Below are positions 22,422 to 29,816 of a stretch of 42,044 nucleotides of DNA, piece by piece; the first letter of the stretch is position 1; each line of letters starts with the position of its first letter. The position numbers and the translations under genes are program-made. Source of the stretch: JBOGEN01 sp050743265 (lineage in GTDB: Bacteria > Actinomycetota > Actinomycetes > JBOGEN01); the NCBI GenBank assembly GCA_050743265.1, contig JBOGEN010000083.1, positions 1 through 42,044 on the forward strand, in the 5' to 3' direction. A model generated the notes under the pieces. The model searched no databases and was not told the origin of the DNA. It was given only the letters and a program-made list of their open reading frames with translations.

Positions 22422-25330
22422 CCGCCCAGCCCCACCGCCAGCCGTACCGCCTCGCCGCGGGCGGCCGCGTCGACCGCACGCGGCCGCTCCGCTTCGTGTT
22501 CGACGGCGTCGCATACGCGGGCTTCGCGGGCGACACCCTGGCCTCGGCGCTGCTCGCCAACGGCGTGCACGAGGTGGGGCGCAGCGTCCGGCTCGACCGT
22601 CCGCGCGGCGTCGTCTCCGCGGGCAGCGAGGAGCCGACGGCGGTCGTCCAGGTCGAGGAGCCGTTCCCCGAGCCGATGGTGACCGCGACCATCCTCGAGC
22701 TGTACGACGGGCTCGTCGCGTCGTCGCTACGAGGCCGCGGGCGTCTGGCGACGCGTCCGGACACGGCTCGGTACGACTCCGTGCACACGCACTGCGACGT
22801 CCTCGTCGTGGGAGCGGGGCCGGCCGGGCTGGCGGCGGCGGCGACGGCGGCACGCTCCGGTGCCCGGGTCGTCCTCGTCGACGAGCAACCCGAGCCCGGG
22901 GGCAGCCTGCTCGGCTCAGGCGACGCGCTCGACGACGCGCCCGCGACCGACTGGGTCCTCGCGGTCGCGGACGAGCTCTCCGCCGTGCCCGACGTACGCC
23001 TGCTGAGCAGGACGACCGCCTTCGGGTACTACGACGACAACGAGGTGCTCGCGGTGGAGCGCCGTACGAACCACCTCGGCGCCGCCGCCCCTGCGCACGT
23101 GGCACGCGAGCGGGTGTGGCGCATCCGCTCGCGGCACGTCGTGCTGGCCACCGGAGCGCACGAGCGGGCTGTCGCGTTCGCCGACAACGACCGTCCCGGT
23201 GTCATGCTCGCCGGCGCGGCCCGCGCTTACGTGCACAGGTACGGCGTTCTGCCCGGCCGGCGTGCCGTGGTGTTCGCGTCGAACGACAGCGGTCACGCCG
23301 CCGCCCGTGACCTCGCGGCAGCCGGGGTCGAGATCGCCGCCGTGGTCGACGTCCGACCGGAGCCCCCCGACCTCGGCGTCGGGGCAGGCGTCGGGGCCGA
23401 GGTCCTCGCCGGGCACGTCGTCACCGGCACCGCCGGCGCCGCGCGGGTCTCGTCCGCCACTCTCGGACGGCTCGGCGACGGCAGCGACGGCAGCGACTGG
23501 CGACAGGTCGAGGCCGACCTGCTGCTCGTCGCGGGCGGGTGGAGCCCGGCCGTCCACCTCTACAGCCAGGCGGGCGGGCGGCTGCGGTACGACGAAGGCC
23601 TCGGCGCGTTCGTGCCGGACGGTTGCCGGCAGGCCGTGGACGTCGCCGGAGCGGCGTCCGGGACGTACGACCTCGCGGCCTGCCTCGACGAGGGCGCTGC
23701 CGCCGGGCGGCGGGCGCTCGAGGCTGCCGGCCTCGCCGCGGGGGAGGACGTACGGCTGCCGAGCGTCCCCGACGCCCGCCTCCCGGTGCCGCCCGCGCAC
23801 GTGTGGCTCGTCCCGGCCGTCGAGGGCTCAGACGTGACGGCGTACGCCACGGCCTTCGTCGACCTGCAGCGCGACGTGACGGTCGCCGACGTCGCGCGCG
23901 CATCCGGCGCGGGTCTGCACTCGGTCGAGCACGTCAAGCGGTACACCACCGCGGGGACGGCCCACGACCAGGGCAAGACGTCCGGGGTGCTCACGAGCGG
24001 CGTCATGGCGCACCTGCTCGGCGTCGACATCGCGGACCTGGGGACGACGACGTTCCGCCCGCCGTACACGCCCGTGGCCTTCGCGACCCTCGCCGGGCGC
24101 GAGCGCGGCGCACTGCACGACCCGGTGCGTGTCACGTCCCTCCACGGCTGGCACGTCGCGGCCGGCGCCCGGTTCGAGAACGTCGGCCAGTGGAAGCGGC
24201 CCTGGTACTACCCCCGGGAGAGCGCGACCGGGGCGGAGGACATGGAGCAGGCCGTGCTCCGGGAGTGCCGCGCGGCGCGCGAGGGCGTCGCGTTCATGGA
24301 CGCCTCCACCCTGGGGAAGATCGACGTGCAGGGGCCGGACGCGCCCGTCCTGCTCGACCGCCTCTACACGAACATGATGAGCACGCTGGTGGTCGGCGCG
24401 ATCCGGTACGGCGTCATGTGCCAGGCGGACGGCATGCTGCTCGACGACGGCACGGTCACGCGGCTCGCCGACGACCACTACCTGACCACGACCACCACGG
24501 GCAACGCGGCGCTCGTCCTCGACTGGATGGAGGAGTGGCTGCAGACCGAGTGGCCCGACCTCCGCGTCCACCTCACCTCGGTCACCGACCACTGGGCGAC
24601 CGTCGCCCTGGTGGGGCCGCGCTCCCGCGAGGTGCTCGCCACCCTCGCGCCCGGCCTGGCCGTGGACGCCGAGAGCTTCCCGTTCATGCGGTGGCGGGAC
24701 GCCGAGGTGGCGGGCCTGGCGGCGCGGGTGTGCCGGATCAGCTTCTCCGGCGAGCTGGCGTACGAGATCACCGTGAACGCCTGGGAGGCCCTCGCCCTGT
24801 GGGAGGCCGTGTACGCCGCGGGCGAGCCGTTCGGCATCACGCCGTACGGCACCCAGACCATGCACGTGCTGCGGGCCGAGAAGGGTTACCCGATCGTGGG
24901 ACAGGACACGGACGGCACCGTCACGCCGCAGGACCTCGGCATGGAATGGATCGTGTCGAAGAAGAAGGCCGAGTTCGTCGGCAAGCGCTCGTTCTCCCGC
25001 GCGGACACGAGCCGGCCCGACCGCAAGCACCTCGTCGGCCTGCTCCCGGACGACCGCGAGACGGTGCTGCCCGAAGGGACGCAGCTCGTGGCCGGCGCCG
25101 ACCTCGCCGACGCGGACCGGCTGCCGCCACCCCCCGTGCCGATGGCCGGACACGTCACCTCGAGCTACCGCAGCGCCGCGCTGGGACGTCCGTTCGCGCT
25201 CGCGCTCGTCCGGTCGGGGCGGGACCGCATCGGCGAGCGCCTCCACGCCCCCGTCGGCGACCGGCTCGTTCCGGCCACCGTCGCGCCGACGGTGCTGTAC
25301 GACCCGGAGGGGACGCATCGCGATGGCTGA
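22418..25330 (+). CDS. soxA: sarcosine oxidase, alpha subunit
   Basis: The 970-residue large subunit. Its N-terminal region has a ferredoxin-like segment (LRFVFDGVAYAGFAGDTLASALLANG) and a dinucleotide-binding domain with VLVVGAGPAGLAAAATAARSG, as expected for the NAD+-binding part. The C-terminal third is a GcvT-like aminomethyltransferase domain (FMDASTLGKIDVQGPDA, SFSGELAYEITV, LRAEKGYPIVGQDTDG) that binds THF. Size matches known SoxA (about 965-1000). The GTG at 22418 overlaps soxD in GTGA and replaces the much longer upstream open frame. soxG starts within its last codons, so soxD, soxA and soxG are tightly coupled. Confidence 0.96.
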   Translation: MTAQPHRQPYRLAAGGRVDRTRPLRFVFDGVAYAGFAGDTLASALLANGVHEVGRSVRLDRPRGVVSAGSEEPTAVVQVEEPFPEPMVTATILELYDGLVASSLRGRGRLATRPDTARYDSVHTHCDVLVVGAGPAGLAAAATAARSGARVVLVDEQPEPGGSLLGSGDALDDAPATDWVLAVADELSAVPDVRLLSRTTAFGYYDDNEVLAVERRTNHLGAAAPAHVARERVWRIRSRHVVLATGAHERAVAFADNDRPGVMLAGAARAYVHRYGVLPGRRAVVFASNDSGHAAARDLAAAGVEIAAVVDVRPEPPDLGVGAGVGAEVLAGHVVTGTAGAARVSSATLGRLGDGSDGSDWRQVEADLLLVAGGWSPAVHLYSQAGGRLRYDEGLGAFVPDGCRQAVDVAGAASGTYDLAACLDEGAAAGRRALEAAGLAAGEDVRLPSVPDARLPVPPAHVWLVPAVEGSDVTAYATAFVDLQRDVTVADVARASGAGLHSVEHVKRYTTAGTAHDQGKTSGVLTSGVMAHLLGVDIADLGTTTFRPPYTPVAFATLAGRERGALHDPVRVTSLHGWHVAAGARFENVGQWKRPWYYPRESATGAEDMEQAVLRECRAAREGVAFMDASTLGKIDVQGPDAPVLLDRLYTNMMSTLVVGAIRYGVMCQADGMLLDDGTVTRLADDHYLTTTTTGNAALVLDWMEEWLQTEWPDLRVHLTSVTDHWATVALVGPRSREVLATLAPGLAVDAESFPFMRWRDAEVAGLAARVCRISFSGELAYEITVNAWEALALWEAVYAAGEPFGITPYGTQTMHVLRAEKGYPIVGQDTDGTVTPQDLGMEWIVSKKKAEFVGKRSFSRADTSRPDRKHLVGLLPDDRETVLPEGTQLVAGADLADADRLPPPPVPMAGHVTSSYRSAALGRPFALALVRSGRDRIGERLHAPVGDRLVPATVAPTVLYDPEGTHRDG

Positions 25331-25964
25331 GCCGCTGGCACGGGCCGAGCGTGTCGGGCGCGAGACGCGGGTCAGCCCGCTGGCCGCGTACGAGAGCAGG
25401 TTCGCCGCGGCGACGCGGGAGTCCGCCGGCGCCGTGGGTCTCGCGGAGCTGTCCTTCCTCACCCACCTGGACCTGCGGGTCGACCCCACGAGCCGGGCCG
25501 TGGACGAGATCGGCCAGGCCCTGGGCGTCCCGCTCACGCTGTCGCCCGGCACGAGCACGAGCGCGGGGGACCTCACGGTCGTCTGGCTGGGCCCGGACGA
25601 GTGGCTCGTCCTGGCGCCACCGGGACAGGCAGCGCCGCTCGAGGAGCGCGTCCGCGCCGCGGCCGGAGGCGGGCACGTGGCGGTCGTGGACGTCTCGGCC
25701 CAGCGGACGACCGTGCTCGTGTCCGGGACCCGGGCCCGCGACGTGCTTGCGCACGGGTGCGCGATCGACCTGCACCCACGGGAGTTCGGCACCGGGGCCA
25801 GCGCGTCCACCCTGCTCGCCCGGACCCAGGTCGTGCTCGTCGCCCACGACGTCGACGTGCCTGCCTACTGGCTGCTGGTGCGGTCGACGTTCGCCGCGTA
25901 CCTGGGCGACTGGCTGCTGGACGCGGCCACGGAGTACGTCGTGGGCGAGCACACCGCGGGCTGA
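25323..25964 (+). CDS. soxG: sarcosine oxidase, gamma subunit
   Basis: A 213-residue subunit with the GcvT-related beta-structure of SoxG: AELSFLTHLDLRVDP near residue 40, VVWLGPDEWLVLAPPG near 95, VVDVSAQRTTVLVSGTRARDVL near 123 and the closing SFAAYLG-like strand. It has no catalytic centre of its own and completes the alpha-beta-gamma-delta complex. The ATG at 25323 overlaps the soxA stop by eight bases. It is last in the sox operon; a hairpin overlaps its stop codon. Confidence 0.93.
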   Translation: MAEPLARAERVGRETRVSPLAAYESRFAAATRESAGAVGLAELSFLTHLDLRVDPTSRAVDEIGQALGVPLTLSPGTSTSAGDLTVVWLGPDEWLVLAPPGQAAPLEERVRAAAGGGHVAVVDVSAQRTTVLVSGTRARDVLAHGCAIDLHPREFGTGASASTLLARTQVVLVAHDVDVPAYWLLVRSTFAAYLGDWLLDAATEYVVGEHTAG

Positions 25965-25984
25965 TCGACCGGGCGCCCGATCAG
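25961..25984. terminator. hairpin between convergent soxG and arsR
   Basis: CTGATCG at 25961-25967 pairs with CGATCAG at 25978-25984 across a ten-base G+C-rich loop. It lies exactly between the soxG stop and the end of the convergent arsR gene, and could terminate both. There is no T-tract, as is common in high-G+C genomes. Confidence 0.55.
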
Positions 25985-25991
25985 GGCAGGA

Positions 25992-26348
25992 TCACGCCAC
26001 CGGCGACCCGGTGAGCACGACCGCCAGCGCGTCGAGGGCTCCCGGGACGGGCCGGTAGTACGCCCAGCGCCCCCGCTTCTCGCGCTGGAGCAGGCCCGCG
26101 TCGACGAGGACCTTGAGGTGGTGGCTCACGGTCGGCTGGGACAGGCCGACCGCGGCGGTCAGGTCGCAGACGCATGCCTCGCCACCGACACCCGCCATCA
26201 CCTGGGACATCAGGCGCAACCGTGCCGGGTCGGCCAGCGCGCGGAGCCGACCGGCGAGGACCTGGGCGTCGAGCTCGGACAGCGGGGCCTCCGCCAGGGG
26301 AGCGCAGCAGGCCGTCGAGGTGTCCTCGAGCACCGGGAGGGTCGTCAT
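25992..26348 (-). CDS. arsR: ArsR family arsenite-responsive repressor
   Basis: A 118-residue winged-helix repressor. The helix-turn-helix is LTAAVGLSQPTVSHHLKVLVDAGLL and the wing RGRWAYYR. Candidate As(III) ligands are the vicinal Cys14-Cys15 near the N-terminus and Cys59/Cys61 in CVCDL. This resembles C. glutamicum ArsR1, where C15, C16 and C55 bind arsenic. I chose the ATG at 26348; further in-frame ATGs at 26357 and upstream would extend into the operator region. It is divergent from the CadI-like gene with two palindromes in between, so it probably represses both. Confidence 0.9.
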   Translation of the reverse strand: MTTLPVLEDTSTACCAPLAEAPLSELDAQVLAGRLRALADPARLRLMSQVMAGVGGEACVCDLTAAVGLSQPTVSHHLKVLVDAGLLQREKRGRWAYYRPVPGALDALAVVLTGSPVA

Positions 26349-26369
26349 GGCGGCCATCCTACGCCCGTC

Positions 26370-26415
26370 CATTGACGTCTGTCGATGTGTCAGATACATT
26401 GACGGACATCGATGG
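26370..26415. promoter_or_regulatory. two ArsR-type operator half-palindromes in tandem
   Basis: CATTGAC-N4-GTCGATG at 26370-26387 and CATTGAC-N5-TCGATG at 26397-26414 are imperfect inverted repeats of the same CATTGA/TCGATG element, 27 bases apart. They fill the 95-base gap between divergent arsR (start 26348) and the CadI-like gene (start 26444). Form and place fit binding sites for the adjacent ArsR dimer. Binding is inferred. Confidence 0.65.
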
Positions 26416-26443
26416 TTTCTCGAAAACGGATCGGAGATCGTCC

Positions 26444-26938
26444 ATGTCCCGTGTCCAGCTCGCCCTCAACGTCGACGACGTCGACGCCGCCGTGGGGTTC
26501 TACAGCGCCCTGTTCGGAATGGCCCCGGCAAAGCGGCGCCCGGGGTACGCCAACTTCGCTGTCGAGTCGCCGCCCCTGAAGCTCGTCCTGATCGAGAACC
26601 CCGGTCAGGGAGGCTCCCTCAACCACCTGGGCGTGGAGGTCGGCTCGACCGACGAGGTCGTCGCCGCCACCGCGCGCCTTGGCGGCGCCGGGCTGGCCAC
26701 CGAGGTGGAGGAGGGCAGCACCTGCTGCTACGCCCGCCAGGACAAGGTGTGGGTCAGCGGTCCCGGCGCCGAGAGCTGGGAGATCTACACCGTGCTCGCC
26801 GACGCCGGCACGGAGTACGAGGGCAGCCGGGTAGCCGACCTCACCAGTGCCGTCGCCGCCGGTGACCTGCTCGGCACCGGGCCGTCCGCGACGCCCGACG
26901 GCGGCGAGACGGGTTCCCACGCCTGCTGCGCCAGCTGA
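26444..26938 (+). CDS. cadI: CadI/ArsI-type VOC metalloprotein
   Basis: A 164-residue glyoxalase-fold protein starting SRVQLALNVDDVDAAVGFYS, close to mycobacterial CadI and to ArsI C-As lyases. Visible are the vicinal pair Cys-Cys in STCCYA near residue 90 (arsenical-binding in ArsI), LNHLGVEVG with a metal His and WEIYTVL with a metal Glu. The first metal position is Gln5 where bacillary ArsI has His, as in CadI. A C-terminal tail ends SHACCAS, adding another Cys-Cys. It may cleave the C-As bond of trivalent organoarsenicals or sequester As/Cd. It begins an operon that includes the 17-residue Cys peptide and is probably repressed by the divergent ArsR. Confidence 0.9.
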   Translation: MSRVQLALNVDDVDAAVGFYSALFGMAPAKRRPGYANFAVESPPLKLVLIENPGQGGSLNHLGVEVGSTDEVVAATARLGGAGLATEVEEGSTCCYARQDKVWVSGPGAESWEIYTVLADAGTEYEGSRVADLTSAVAAGDLLGTGPSATPDGGETGSHACCAS

Positions 26939-26990
26939 CCGGAGGAGCGCTGACCGGGGACGCCGCTCGACTGGGGAGGAGGTGACGGAC

Positions 26991-27044
26991 ATGGGCTGCT
27001 GCGATGAGCTCGGCACGGAGTGTTGCGAGACCGAGTGCTGCTGA
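26991..27044 (+). CDS. 17-residue cysteine-rich microprotein
   Basis: An ATG at 26991, eight bases after a near-ideal GGAGGAGG (26975-26982), opens an 18-codon frame. The peptide has six Cys in three vicinal pairs (residues 3-4, 11-12, 16-17) and five acidic residues: GCCDEL, TECCETECC. It lies 52 bases after the CadI-like gene and twelve bases before a perfect hairpin, so it looks like the last gene of the cadI operon. Cys-Cys pairs are classic As(III) and soft-metal ligands and the CadI-like neighbour ends in CC too. I know no described family of this kind; a metal-buffering or leader peptide role is inference. Confidence 0.7.
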   Translation: MGCCDELGTECCETECC

Positions 27045-27055
27045 CAAGGTCGGCG

Positions 27056-27085
27056 GGGATGGCGGTGCAGATGCACCGCCATCCC
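27056..27085 (+). terminator. perfect 13-bp hairpin ending the cadI operon
   Basis: GGGATGGCGGTGC (27056-27068) and GCACCGCCATCCC (27073-27085) pair perfectly around the tetraloop AGAT. It lies between the Cys-rich ORF and the second arsR gene. No T-tract follows, but stem strength and position fit a terminator or an mRNA 3'-end stabiliser. Confidence 0.7.
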
Positions 27086-27142
27086 GTGCGTTCACCGACC
27101 GTTCGTTTGACTATGCGGTGTCGTGGGTCGTCTCATCAGTCC

Positions 27143-27481
27143 GTGCTGACATCACCGAAGTCTGCTTCGACGGGTGACCCGTCGACCCACGGGGTCGCCA
27201 CACGCGCCCTCGCGGACCCTCTGCGGGCGCAGATCGTGACCCTGCTGGCGGGCGAGCAGCTCTGTACCTGTCACCTGGTCGAGATGACCGGTGCCCGCCA
27301 GACCAACCTGTCCAACCACCTGCGGGTCCTTCGCCAGGCGGGCCTGGTGGAGGCGAGTCCGGCTGGCCGGTTCACCTACTACCGGCTTGTCCCCGAGGTG
27401 CTGGAGCAGGCTGCGGGACGGCTTGCCGGGCTGGCTGCCGACGCGAGGACGGCGGCTGGGCGGCGCAGGCCGTGCTCGTGA
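27143..27481 (+). CDS. arsR: second ArsR family repressor, first gene of the acr3-arsC operon
   Basis: A winged-helix repressor of about 112 residues. ALADPLRAQIVTLL is followed by EQLCTCHLVEMTGARQTNLSNHLRVLRQAGLV, where CTCH is the usual ArsR metal-site position and the following stretch the recognition helix; FTYYRLV is the wing. The start is uncertain: GTG 27143 gives family length, ATG 27113 adds ten residues, and neither has a clear ribosome site, so a leaderless message is possible. Its stop overlaps the acr3 GTG in GTGA. It differs clearly from the first ArsR in its Cys arrangement, which suggests separate inducer response. Confidence 0.87.
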   Translation: MLTSPKSASTGDPSTHGVATRALADPLRAQIVTLLAGEQLCTCHLVEMTGARQTNLSNHLRVLRQAGLVEASPAGRFTYYRLVPEVLEQAAGRLAGLAADARTAAGRRRPCS

Positions 27482-28575
27482 CCGGTCCCGAGACCGCCCC
27501 CCACGACAGCGAGGCGGCCCACGTCGTCGACCGGTTGTCGAGGACCGACCGTCTCCTGCCGGTGTGGATCGGCGCGGCGATGGTGGCCGGGCTGGTGCTG
27601 GGGCGGGTCCTGCCCGGCCTGGACGACGCGCTGGACGCGGTGAGGGTCGGGGAGACGTCGCTGCCGATCGCCCTCGGCCTGCTGCTGATGATGTATCCGG
27701 TGCTGGCCAAGGTCCGCTACGCGGAGATCGCGCGGATCACCGCGGACCGGCGCATGATGGCGGCCTCCCTCGTGCTGAACTGGGTCGTCGGCCCGGCGCT
27801 GATGTTCATGCTGGCCTGGCTGCTGCTTCCCGACGAGCCGTCGTATCGCACCGGGGTGATCCTCGTCGGGCTGGCCCGGTGTATCGCCATGGTGCTGATC
27901 TGGAACGAGCTCGCCTGCGGTGACCGGGAGATGGCCGCCGTCCTGGTCGCGCTCAACGCGGTCTTCCAGGTGCTGGCGTACGCCGCGCTCGGGGTGTTCT
28001 ACCTGCAGGTGCTGCCCGGATGGCTGGGCCTGGACACTGCGTCGCTGGACGTGTCGCTTGCGACGATCGCCGGCACTGTGGCGATCTTCCTCGGGATCCC
28101 GCTCGTGGCCGGGTTCCTCACGCGCACGTTCGGCGAGCGGGTCCGCGGGCGTGAGTGGTACGAGACGCGGTTCCTGCCCCGCATCGGGCCGATGGCCCTG
28201 TACGGGCTGCTGTTCACCGTCGTCGTGCTGTTCGCGCTGCAGGGCGAGACCATCACGAGCCAGCCTCTGGACGTGGCACGTATCGCCCTGCCGCTGCTCG
28301 TCTACTTCGCGCTCATGTGGTTCGGCGCGTTCGGCCTCGGGCTGTGGCTGCACCTGTCGTACGCACGCAACACCGCGCTCGCGTTCAGCGCGGCCAGCAA
28401 CGACTTCGAGCTCGCCATCGCGGTGGCCATCGGCGTGTTCGGCGTCACCAGCGGCGAGGCGCTCGCCGGCGTCGTGGGCCCGTTGATCGAGGTCCCCGTC
28501 CTGGTCGGCCTCGTCTACGTCGCGCTGTGGGCACGGCGCCGCTACTACTCCGCCGAGTCACGCGTGGAGGCGTGA
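27478..28575 (+). CDS. acr3: Acr3 family arsenite efflux permease
   Basis: A 365-residue inner-membrane protein with about ten helices that expels arsenite using the proton gradient. The family motif GLARCIAMVLIWNELACGD contains the essential membrane Cys, and ASNDFELAIAVAIGVFG carries the conserved Asn and Glu in a late helix. Length fits Acr3 (350-370). The GTG at 27478 overlaps the arsR stop by four bases; GTG 27472 is a near alternative. arsC starts on the last base of its stop codon, so arsR-acr3-arsC is one coupled operon. Confidence 0.95.
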   Translation: MTGPETAPHDSEAAHVVDRLSRTDRLLPVWIGAAMVAGLVLGRVLPGLDDALDAVRVGETSLPIALGLLLMMYPVLAKVRYAEIARITADRRMMAASLVLNWVVGPALMFMLAWLLLPDEPSYRTGVILVGLARCIAMVLIWNELACGDREMAAVLVALNAVFQVLAYAALGVFYLQVLPGWLGLDTASLDVSLATIAGTVAIFLGIPLVAGFLTRTFGERVRGREWYETRFLPRIGPMALYGLLFTVVVLFALQGETITSQPLDVARIALPLLVYFALMWFGAFGLGLWLHLSYARNTALAFSAASNDFELAIAVAIGVFGVTSGEALAGVVGPLIEVPVLVGLVYVALWARRRYYSAESRVEA

Positions 28576-29213
28576 TGACCGACATCAGCGACCCCGTTCA
28601 CCTGCCCATCCGCCTGCAGCTGCCGGCCGAGGAGCTCGCCGAGGAGCTCCGCGGCGTCTTCGCTCCGGAGACGGTCGCCGCCTGCCTGCTCGACTCGTAC
28701 ACCCAGCTCGCGGTGACCGCGCGCATCGACACCTACCTGCCCCTGCTCGCCGCCCGCTTCGCCCGCGAGCGGCTGCTCGCCACCGCCCGCGTGGAAGGAC
28801 ACCTCGTGCCCGACACCCCCGACGTGCTCTTCGTCTGCGTCCACAACGCGGGCCGGTCGCAGATGGCCGCCGCGCTGCTCGCGCACCACGCGGCCGGACG
28901 CGTCCACGTGCGCTCGGCGGGGTCGGCCCCGGCGGAGTCGATCAACCCTGCCGTCGTCGAGGCCTTGGCCGAGGTCGGCCTCGACGTCGGCCAGGAGTTG
29001 CCGAAGCCGCTCACCACCGAGGCTGTCCAGGCCAGCGACGTGGTCATCACGATGGGCTGCGGCGACGCGTGCCCCGTGTACCCGGGCAAGCGCTACCTCG
29101 ACTGGGACCTCGACGACCCGGCCGGGCAGCCCCTCGAGAAGGTCAGGGTGATCCGCGACGACATCGACGGTCGCGTCCGCGCCCTGCTCACCGAGCTGGT
29201 GCCCGACTCCTAG
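28575..29213 (+). CDS. arsC: arsenate reductase/arsenate-mycothiol transferase with N-terminal helical domain
   Basis: A 212-residue cytosolic enzyme reducing arsenate for export by Acr3. The C-terminal LMW-phosphatase-like domain begins VLFVCVHNAGRSQMAAALL, with the CX5R loop, and contains ITMGCGDACPVYPGKRYLDWDLDDP with the catalytic Asp-Pro. The first 75 residues (ELAEELRGVFAPETVAACLLDSY...) form the small three-helix dimerisation domain found in some actinobacterial ArsC proteins. Mycothiol as co-substrate is inferred from family and phylum. The ATG at 28575 shares a base with the acr3 stop. Confidence 0.93.
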   Translation: MTDISDPVHLPIRLQLPAEELAEELRGVFAPETVAACLLDSYTQLAVTARIDTYLPLLAARFARERLLATARVEGHLVPDTPDVLFVCVHNAGRSQMAAALLAHHAAGRVHVRSAGSAPAESINPAVVEALAEVGLDVGQELPKPLTTEAVQASDVVITMGCGDACPVYPGKRYLDWDLDDPAGQPLEKVRVIRDDIDGRVRALLTELVPDS

Positions 29214-29236
29214 GGCCGCCGCTCGGCCGCCGCGCG

Positions 29237-29641
29237 TCAGCGGCCCGCGGTCTGCTCGGTGCGCAGGTTCTGCAGGCGCACCTGGCCGCGGGCCACCGTG
29301 CGGTCGTCCTCTCCCGTGACCTCGACGAGCCACAGTTGCTGCAGCCGGCCGCGGTGGATCGGCGTGGCGGTCGCGACCAGCCGGCCCCCGCGGGCGGCGC
29401 GCAGGAAGTCGGTCTGGTTGCTCACGCCCACGACGCGGCCCTCGTCGCCGAACCAGAGCGTGGCGCCGACGCTCGCTGCGGTCTCGACCAGCGTGGTGTG
29501 GACGCCGCCGTGCACGATGCCGTGCGGCTGCTGCAGCTCGGGGCGCAGCTCCAGCTCGAGGACCACACGGTCCCCGGTCGCCTCGACCGTCCTCAGCCCC
29601 AGGTACTGGGCGAACCCGCCCAGGAACTCGACCTCCAGCAC
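29237..29641 (-). CDS. PaaI-family hotdog thioesterase
   Basis: A 134-residue thioesterase of the PaaI/YdiI group. The catalytic segment is GIVHGGVHTTLVETAAS near residue 40, followed by NQTDFLRAARGGRLVATATPIHRGR. Such enzymes remove CoA from aberrant aromatic acyl-CoA thioesters. It is divergent from boxB (gap 175 bases), so a role in recycling CoA from stalled benzoyl-CoA intermediates is plausible; this is inferred from position. It converges on arsC with only 23 bases between. Confidence 0.9.
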   Translation of the reverse strand: MLEVEFLGGFAQYLGLRTVEATGDRVVLELELRPELQQPHGIVHGGVHTTLVETAASVGATLWFGDEGRVVGVSNQTDFLRAARGGRLVATATPIHRGRLQQLWLVEVTGEDDRTVARGQVRLQNLRTEQTAGR

Positions 29642-29764
29642 GGCGCCAGCCTAGACAGGGGCGCCCGAGCGGCAGTGGCCCGGCAGCGGGCGGGACCCTG
29701 GCGACCCTTGCGCCCTCGTCCCGATCTGCTACACACTCGTGACGGAGCCGCATCACAGCGTCGA

Positions 29765-29804
29765 GGATCAAGCCAGGTCCGGGGAACGGATCAGCCAGGT
29801 CCGG
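29765..29804. repeat. tandem direct repeat upstream of boxB
   Basis: GGATCA(A)GCCAGGTCCGG occurs at 29765-29782 and 29788-29804, differing by one A, with a 23-base period. It ends 12 bases before the boxB ATG and overlaps its AGAGGA ribosome site. It may be a regulator site pair or a local duplication. Confidence 0.6.
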
Positions 29805-29816
29805 AGAGGACGAGCG

